Below are positions 7,407-14,543 of a stretch of DNA of 14,543 bases, one piece after another. Position 1 is the stretch's first letter. Each line of letters starts with the position of its first letter. The DNA is taken from positions 1 through 14,543 of the forward strand of contig NAVB01002775.1 of assembly GCA_002179805.1 (NCBI GenBank). Direction: 5' to 3'. Made by a program: the position numbers and the translations under genes. Origin of the DNA: Acanthamoeba lenticulata. Its lineage: Eukaryota; Discosea; Longamoebia; Acanthamoebidae. The notes under the pieces are model-generated. The model had not been told where the DNA came from and searched no databases. It saw nothing but the letters and a program-made list of their open reading frames with translations.

Positions 7407-9279
7407 TCAGAGAGCCACAAGGGCTGCTGTGTGGTTGGCACCACAAGCGACCTTGACCACGCGCCCACCACGCGGGGCCACAGCCGTCTGGTCTGTTGCC
7501 GTCTCCGCCTCTTCGCTTCCCTTTGACTCAGGTGGCGGCTGTGCCAAGAAAGCAGAGACGATCGTGGGCAAGGCTCGGTCGGTCTTGTCGCCGTGGCCCA
7601 GCTGGCCCTCGCCGTTCTTGCCCCATGTGTAGAGCTCATGTGCAGCTATTGGCGACAAAGAAGGCCGTGAGGAGCAATGGTAAGCGCTCAAAAGAGAGAG
7701 AGAGAGAGAGTGCCGGGCAGAAGAGCACACGACGTACCGGAGATGGCGGCCATGTGGCCCGCTCCACAGGCAATCGCAAGCACGGGCACCCCGGCCAGCG
7801 CCGCGACGAGCGTGGGCACCATTCGGTTTTCCTCGTCGCCGTGGCCCAACCGCCCGCCCAGGCCGTGCCCCCCTTGTTTGGTGCCCAGTTGTGAAGCCGA
7901 GTTTGAGCTTTGGTCTTTGATCTACGACGTGCGAGGCGGGGCGCACGCACAGGTATAGAGCTGGCCTTCGGCATTGATGGCGGCGGCGAAGTCGTAGCCG
8001 CAGGCGAGCGCCGTGATTCCCTTGCCCTCCAGCGCCTCCACGAGCATCGGCGCGAAGTGGCTTTCGTTGTCGCCCTGGCCGAGCTTGCCATCCTGTACAC
8101 ATTGTTGGAGCAACTTCCAGCAAGGGGAGGCTTGAGACGTACGGTGCCACTGCCCCACATGAAGACTTGGCCCTTGTCGGTGAGCACCGCGTTGTGAGCT
8201 CCAAAGCAGGAGGCCAGTACGACCCTCTTGCCCTTGAGGCCCTCGATCGGCGTGGGCAATCGCCTGTAGGCGTCATCCCCGTGCCCCAGCCGGCCTAGTT
8301 GCAACAATGTATGAGACTTAGGTACGTGCTTGGCTGGCGCAAGGGCCATATGGCGCGTACCGTGCTTGGGAAAGCCAAAGCTCAACACGGTTCCATCGGC
8401 AGCTAAGAGAAGGGCCTCGACTGAGTCACCAACACAAAACCGGGATCGAGAATGTACTTGGCGAGAGTCCGTACTGACGACGAGGGAGTGGTTGCGTGCG
8501 GCGCACACTTGGACCACTTTGATGCTTTGCAGAGCTTCTACCAACTGAAACGATCGAATGTTATTCTGGTTCTTGTGGCCTAGGAAGCCCTGCAAGAACC
8601 CAACGTAGCAAGTGAGCACAGGACATTTGCAAGTCGTGTATTCGTGGCCTTACTGACCTTGTAACCTCGCCCGCACGTGTAAACTTGCCCTTTCGAGGAG
8701 ATGATCATCGAGTGAAAGTAGCCGCACGCGACGCTCTTGGCCACAATCTGATGGCAGTCTAAGCATCGTGCTCAAGCACGAACCCGGCCCAAAAGGAAGG
8801 TTGAGCGTACGCCCTGTTTCTGTAAGCTCTGGACCAGGGTGGGATCCCGGTACTTGCGCTCGTCACCATGCCCCAGCCGACCGGTGGAACCAAGTCCCCC
8901 TGAGTGCACGAGAAAAGATGAGCCTAAGAATGAGAGAGCACGACACAATCGTGGTAGGGCATACACGTGTAGACAGCGCCCGAACCTGCACAAACACTTG
9001 TCAGCAGAGCAACGACGCGGATGGCGGAGCGAGGGCCCATGTACGTGTGGTAAGGGCGCCATGAGTGGCACCAAGAGAAAGGGTGGCGATCTCCAATGCG
9101 TCACCCTTCGTTTGGGCAGAAGAGGACCTGCTTCTGCTGGCAGGTGCAGGAGCACCCCAGGCAGCGGGGCATGGTAGCGCTGCTGGTTGGCTTTCAGTGG
9201 CCTCTCGGCCGATCAGGCTCGAGTCACCCCATGTGAACAAGACAGGGGCAGCAGCTCTTTCCCGTCTCGGCGCCTCCAT
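7407..9279 (-). CDS. Seven-bladed RCC1-repeat (beta-propeller) protein
   Basis: Minus-strand exons: 9279-9045, 8985-8965 (21 nt), 8899-8811, 8747-8658, 8589-8475, 8402-8361, 8294-8143, 8092-7951, about 7885-7738 and 7645-7407, giving about 425 residues. The RCC1 blade pattern recurs seven times: FTWGDSS, YTWGGLGSTGRLGHGD, YTCGRGYKGFLGHK, LSFGFPKHGRLGHGD, FMWGSGTDGKLGQGD, GRLGHGDEENR and YTWGKNGEGQLGHGD. Each is followed by a CxxxH-type strand (for example ACGANHTAAL). The whole protein is propeller, with no extra domain apart from a Pro/Ala/Ser-rich loop after the first strand and a Glu/Thr-rich loop in the last blade. RCC1 itself is the Ran exchange factor, but many relatives have other jobs, so function is not assigned. 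The junction entering exon 9 (7951 to about 7885) is unresolved: blade 6 expects W-G, and no canonical acceptor gives the correct frame with an intron longer than about 40 nt. Confidence 0.88.
7693..7710 (+). repeat. (AG)9 microsatellite in RCC1-gene intron
   Basis: Nine AG units on the plus strand read as (CT)9 on the coding strand, inside the 92-nt intron before the last RCC1 exon. It sits in the middle of the intron, upstream of the acceptor, where pyrimidine-rich RNA can assist splicing. Confidence 0.9.
8965..8985 (-). other. 21-nt microexon of RCC1-repeat gene
   Basis: This exon encodes (R)SGAVYT and the first base of the next Trp, between TGTGCAG and GTATGC. It is needed to join HGALTT to the YTWGG blade start in frame. 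Confidence 0.85.
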
Positions 9280-9388
9280 CGTTGTGTGGTTTGCTTGGCG
9301 GGAAGCAGTCGTTCGTTGAAGAGCAAATTGCGTTCATTATTGGTTTTTATTTTTTACGGTTTTCTTTTTTCCTGTCTGACCGAAGAAG
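9280..9388. promoter_or_regulatory. Shared upstream region of divergent RCC1-repeat and xylulokinase genes
   Basis: Only 109 bases separate the two start codons. The half next to xylulokinase is T-rich (about 9338-9373) and contains ATTGG, an inverted CCAAT. No TATA box is clear. Bidirectional use is inferred from position. Confidence 0.5.
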
Positions 9389-11706
<2,318 letters not shown>

Positions 11707-11849
11707 ACACTAGCCACTTTCGCGCCAAAACCAACGTTGTTCCAGATTCTGTTGGGGTAATTTCCCCGAACAATAACGGCTCCAGCAGGCAGCAAACAAA
11801 AAAAAATACCACGCGCACGCTTTTCTCTTCAGGAAGAGCATTTACAAGC

Positions 11850-12321
11850 ATGAGCAAGACTGTGTTGATTGAGTCGGTGGCAAAGCAGTTTGCGCTGTCT
11901 AACAAGTCGGGCAAGCCGCTCAGCAAGGCTGCTGTCGGTCGCCTTGTTGATTCTGTGTTCGCGACGACTGCCAAGCAGATTGCTGAGACTGGTTATTTTA
12001 GATATCCTGGCTTTGGGTCTTTCTCGCTTAGGTACTCGATCATCCCTTGTTTTTTTCTTCTCCTGAAGGAGGGCTTGAGCGGCAGACGCTTAACTCGACC
12101 ACGGTTTGAACAGAAACCGTGGTGAGCGAAAGGCCTACAAGACCCTGCCCAAGACCAAGGGCCAGCAGATAGATAAGTCAGACGCGAACACTATCACTAT
12201 CCCGCCCAGCACCACGGTTGGCTTTAAGCCTTCCCCTACCCTGAAGGCGTCAGTGAAGGGGCAGAAGAGGGTGAAGAGGACCAGGAGATCGACCGCCGCT
12301 AAGGAGCAAGAGATTGCTTAG
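11850..12321 (+). CDS. HU/IHF-fold bacterial-type DNA-binding protein
   Basis: Two exons, 11850-12031 and 12114-12321, join over an 82-nt intron (GTACTC to AACAG) to give 129 residues. Bacterial HU is about 90. The layout follows HU: helix SKTVLIESVAKQFAL, a second helix with AAVGRLVDSVFATTAKQI, the turn PGFGSFSLR (53-61, HU GFGTFSV), a longer DNA-binding beta arm (62-86, basic, with one Pro at 73), then TITIPP, VGFKPSPTLKASVK (HU IPAAK, FKAGKALKDAV). A basic tail KRVKRTRRS follows, unlike bacterial HU. It should bind and bend DNA as a dimer. Nuclear, plastid-like or mitochondrial location is unclear: no presequence is visible from this ATG. It starts 143 nt after the xylulokinase stop. The intron shows it is a resident eukaryotic gene, not bacterial contamination. 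HU-fold proteins are known in some protists and in some large DNA viruses, so origin by transfer is plausible but old. Confidence 0.85.
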
Positions 12322-12331
12322 GCGTCGAAGA

Positions 12332-12342
12332 AATAAAATAAA
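12332..12342 (+). terminator. Polyadenylation signals of HU-like gene
   Basis: Two AATAAA hexamers (12332-12337 and 12337-12342) begin 11 nt after the HU-like stop codon, in the 54-nt gap between this gene and the convergent membrane protein gene. Confidence 0.65.
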
Positions 12343-12351
12343 ATCCGATGT

Positions 12352-12357
12352 TTTAAT
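12352..12357 (-). terminator. Possible poly(A) signal (ATTAAA) of tail-anchored protein gene
   Basis: The minus strand reads ATTAAA, the common variant hexamer, 18 nt past the stop of the convergent gene. It lies next to the opposing gene's signals, so the two 3' ends probably overlap. Confidence 0.4.
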
Positions 12358-12375
12358 TACAGGGGAGAAGAAGCT

Positions 12376-12972
12376 CTATGAAACACCTCGTTTGATGTGG
12401 CCAGTGAGAAGTGCCACCACGAGAGCCAATAGGCCAGAGATGATGAGAAGGAAAACTACAATAAAGATTGTGAGGAGGATTTTTTGCCGTCGTGGAAGGC
12501 GTCGTGGTCGGCGAAATCGATGCCCAGGGCTGCGGTCGTATTCTTCGCGGCTGGGGGCCGCGAACACAGCAGTGACCGCACCAAACACCACAGAATCGCT
12601 GCCCCTTTCCAAATCCACCCAACTCACTCGTTTGCTCTTCTTCGCGGCCTTGCGCGCCATATCGGCAAGGCGGGTGCCCATCTCGCTCCCGAAGTCTTCG
12701 CATGATGAACTTACTTCTCGAGTAGGCTCCCCAGCTCCTTCACTCGCCTTGCTGCTTCTCAACAGACTCTCTGTTTCCAAATGCTCTGTCTCCCCTTCAA
12801 AATTGTCGATTGTCGTCGAGTCTGGGCGATATAGCAGGAAATCGTCGTCTTCATCATCCTCATCATTGCGTTGGGAGATGTCTGGAGGAGGAAGCTGGCA
12901 AGCAGGTGGTGACGTAGCAGCCCCACCTAGGGAAGATAAAGGCTCCAGCTCGAACGGGGTTGGGCTTTCCAT
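12376..12972 (-). CDS. Predicted tail-anchored membrane protein with RVSW (PP1-docking-like) motif
   Basis: A single exon of 198 residues; I do not recognise a named family. In order: a Pro/Ser-rich N terminus, an acidic run (37-44, DEDDEDDD), a Ser/Glu-rich region to about 100, then a basic patch KKSKRVSW (111-118). This fits the RVxF consensus for protein phosphatase 1 docking. It is followed by VVFGAVTAVF, SREEYDRS (141-148), an Arg-rich stretch RFRRPRRLPRRQK (152-164), one strong membrane helix (165-190) and a short tail GHIKRGVS. With no signal peptide and the only helix at the end, a tail-anchored protein facing the cytosol is expected. RVxF plus downstream hydrophobic and Arg elements is seen in some PP1 regulatory subunits, including PPP1R15-type ones, but similarity is short and function is unproven. 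Sustained amino-acid bias, a proper membrane helix and a stop near a poly(A)-like site support a real gene. Confidence 0.7.
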   Translation of the reverse strand: MESPTPFELEPLSSLGGAATSPPACQLPPPDISQRNDEDDEDDDFLLYRPDSTTIDNFEGETEHLETESLLRSSKASEGAGEPTREVSSSCEDFGSEMGTRLADMARKAAKKSKRVSWVDLERGSDSVVFGAVTAVFAAPSREEYDRSPGHRFRRPRRLPRRQKILLTIFIVVFLLIISGLLALVVALLTGHIKRGVS

Positions 12973-13080
12973 CCACAGCTCCCCGTCGCGCCACAGGAGC
13001 CGACGCCAACGGAGAGCGTTTGAGCGTTTTTGTTCCTTCCAGGCGAATTACCCGAGAACCTCTCCCCTTGCTTTCAACAT

Positions 13081-13152
13081 GATTCCGTGGTGCAACGGTA
13101 GCACGCAAGTCTAACACACTTGAGGTCGCGAGATCGACACTCGCCGGAATCA
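13081..13152 (+). tRNA. tRNA-Val (AAC)
   Basis: The cloverleaf is complete: acceptor GATTCCG/CGGAATC, D stem GTGC/GCAC, anticodon stem CAAGT/ACTTG with loop CTAACAC (anticodon AAC), five-base variable loop, T stem GCGAG/CTCGC, discriminator A. A T run follows at about 13156 as a Pol III terminator. The T loop is ATCGACA rather than TTCGAnT, so the B box is non-standard. Confidence 0.9.
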
Positions 13153-13236
13153 ATCCTTTTTGGTGCGTCTGTGCCGGTATCCTCTCGGCCAGATCACGTC
13201 TGCTATTAAAATAAATATCAAAGCGGTCTGCTGTAA

Positions 13237-13309
13237 GGGGGTGTAGCTCAGATGGTAGAGCGCTCGCTTAGCATGCGAGAGGTAAAGGGATCGATACCCT
13301 TCTCCTCCA
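13237..13309 (+). tRNA. tRNA-Ala (AGC)
   Basis: D arm GCTCAGATGGTAGAGC, anticodon stem CTCGC/GCGAG with loop TTAGCAT (anticodon AGC), T arm AAGGG/CCCTT with loop ATCGATA, discriminator A. The acceptor pairs GGGGGTG with CTCCTCC and includes G3-U70, the alanine identity pair, but has a U6-U67 mismatch. TTTT follows at about 13313. Confidence 0.93.
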
Positions 13310-13382
13310 AAATTTTGCTCTCTTCCGAGGCTGAGTATGTATACATTATTGCTTTAGCCTTTTGTCGGCCCCTTGTATCGTT

Positions 13383-13464
13383 GGGCGGATGGCCGAGCGG
13401 TCTAAGGCGACAGTTTAAGGCACTGTTATCTTCGGATGCGTGGGTTCAAATCCCACTCCGCTCA
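13383..13464 (+). tRNA. tRNA-Leu (AAG)
   Basis: This is a class II tRNA of 82 nt. Acceptor GGGCGGA/TCCGCTC, D arm with GCC/GGC, anticodon stem ACAGT/ACTGT with loop TTAAGGC (AAG), extra arm ATC-TTCG-GAT, T arm GTGGG/CCCAC with TTCAAAT, discriminator A. TTTT follows at about 13467. No intron. Confidence 0.95.
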
Positions 13465-13522
13465 ATCTTTTGTTTGTGCGGTTCATGGCCGTACCCAACA
13501 ACCCGAGGTCTATTGATTGCAT

Positions 13523-13534
13523 CCCCGTACGGGG
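13523..13534. repeat. 12-bp perfect palindrome between the two tRNA-Leu genes
   Basis: CCCCGTACGGGG is self-complementary and sits midway between the two tRNA-Leu genes. It is nested inside a wider inverted repeat, GAGGT (13505-13509) with ACCTC (13546-13550). It could form a cruciform or bind a dimeric protein; no role is known to me. Confidence 0.6.
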
Positions 13535-13582
13535 TGAAGTTACTAACCTCCTGTAAATGAAAATAGCGTTTTGGTAAAACAG

Positions 13583-13666
13583 GACGGATGGCCGAGTTGG
13601 TCCAAGGCGCTACGTTCAGGTCGTAGTCTGGATTTCCAGGCGTGGGTTCGAATCCCACTTCGTCCA
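13583..13666 (+). tRNA. tRNA-Leu (CAG)
   Basis: This is a class II tRNA of 84 nt. Acceptor GGACGGA/TTCGTCC, anticodon stem CTACG/CGTAG with loop TTCAGGT (CAG), extra arm CTGG-ATTT-CCAG, T arm GTGGG/CCCAC with TTCGAAT, discriminator A. A run of six T follows at about 13670. No intron. Confidence 0.95.
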
Positions 13667-14543
13667 ACCTTTTTTGGGTCTAAAAATCGCCAATTTGCAA
13701 GAAACGTAAACGTTACGCTATTATCAACATGGATTAATAGTGTGGCCCTGCTGAGGGGCAACACCACCTAACATTATTGGCCCAAGCCACTACAAACCAA
13801 GTAAAAACATCATAATATTTGCAATTTGTTTTGGATAATATATTACAACTAAATTGGTTTAACAAAAATACAATGAATTATTTGAATATTTTGTTTATAA
13901 ATATTAAAAAAATCATTTAGCATGGGTTTTTATAACCAAAATTATAACCAAAAAAATAATCATTTTAAATGCCTAGAATAAACATTGTATCTTGATCTGT
14001 CTGCCCCATAATATTTTCAGTAAAAATATTCCACTGCTGGGAATAGGGCGCATGGGTGAGAACCATAAATGTTACTGACTACACCACAGCAGATTTCTTG
14101 AAATGTGACTCAAACTGCCAATGTTGTTATTTATTTATTAACATGGGCTCATTTGAAATGAGAGGTCCAGTCATTGTGCGAAATACATTTTATTTTAACA
14201 AACTCGTTTTTAGCACATCAAAATCAATTTTATTTGAAAAAATCAATCCTCATTTTTGACTTTATTAAATAAAAAAAATCGTAAGAAAATTTACAAAAAA
14301 CATAATTTACAGCAAGAATGCTTCTGACCTTTCATTTTATACAACAAAAAACTGTTTGCAAGTTTAAAAATGGGCGATTAGAATAATGAAAAAAGAAAAA
14401 TCAAGGAAATCTTTTTTTTATTTTTTTATGCACTTGTTCAGGTGATACAAATGCTGCTAAACAAGCAAATTCTCGAAGGAACTATCTGCAGTGATTTTTC
14501 CTCGCTTCTGCACATGTGAGCTGGACGTGCTGGACGTGGAAGA
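13667..14543. other. AT-rich region with no recognised gene
   Basis: After the last tRNA the sequence turns strongly AT-rich with many A and T runs, unlike the GC-rich DNA to the left. It becomes GC-richer again only in the last 40 bases. The longest open frame (about 14056-14259, plus) is 67 codons from a non-ATG start and resembles nothing I know. A weak hairpin (AATATTTT with AAAATATT) lies near 14011-14031. No terminal inverted repeat or transposase was found. It may be a long intergenic or heterochromatic spacer, or decayed inserted DNA. Confidence 0.6.
14521..14538 (+). repeat. Two tandem copies of a 9-mer at the right edge
   Basis: CTGGACGTG occurs twice in direct succession at the window edge, where GC content rises again. 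The array may continue beyond the window. Confidence 0.6.

Noticed and set aside
7636..8619. A 327-codon open frame on the minus strand, and an overlapping 289-codon one at 7407-8276, as intact single-exon genes
   Set aside because: Each contains only pieces of the RCC1 repeats mixed with intron-derived and out-of-frame sequence. The spliced model explains the blade motifs on both sides of each intron.
13252..13767. Open frames across the tRNA cluster on both strands
   Set aside because: They are translations of the tRNA genes and their spacers.
14056..14259. 67-codon frame in the AT-rich end as a gene
   Set aside because: It starts at a non-ATG codon, is short, and has no recognisable motif; AT-rich DNA gives such frames by chance.

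Overview
The window is nuclear DNA from a compact, GC-rich unicellular eukaryote. Nearly every protein gene is broken by short GT-AG introns, mostly 50-92 nt, and many donors read GTACG or GTATG. Genes lie tens to a few hundred bases apart, and four eukaryotic tRNA genes sit near the right end. Intron style, base composition and gene content fit an Acanthamoeba-like amoebozoan. That placement is inference from style and family content; no species-specific marker was seen. Exon models were built by joining consensus splice sites so that the frame is kept and the protein family stays collinear.

Layout from left to right: the 3' end of a nucleoporin Nup58-like gene (+, cut by the window edge); a Ras GTPase with a CAAX box (-); a 963-base stretch with no recognisable gene; a RABL3-type GTPase (-); an SLC30A9/ZnT9-type mitochondrial zinc transporter (-, 11 exons); a GOT1 Golgi-transport membrane protein (+), divergent from the transporter; a seven-bladed RCC1-repeat protein (-), convergent with GOT1; a xylulokinase (+, 9 exons), divergent from RCC1; a small HU/IHF-fold DNA-binding protein (+); a single-exon, predicted tail-anchored protein with an RVSW motif (-); a plus-strand cluster of tRNA-Val(AAC), tRNA-Ala(AGC), tRNA-Leu(AAG) and tRNA-Leu(CAG); and finally about 870 bases of strongly AT-rich DNA with no recognised gene.

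The genes do not form one pathway. They are housekeeping functions: nuclear pore, small-GTPase signalling, organelle zinc, ER-Golgi traffic, pentose metabolism, chromatin or organelle DNA, and translation. The notable points are a spliced gene for a bacterial-type HU-fold protein, a tail-anchored protein that may dock protein phosphatase 1, very small exons (21 and 26 nt), and very tight gene packing. The base composition also switches abruptly after the tRNA cluster. I saw no CRISPR array, recognisable transposon or clearly new multi-gene system.
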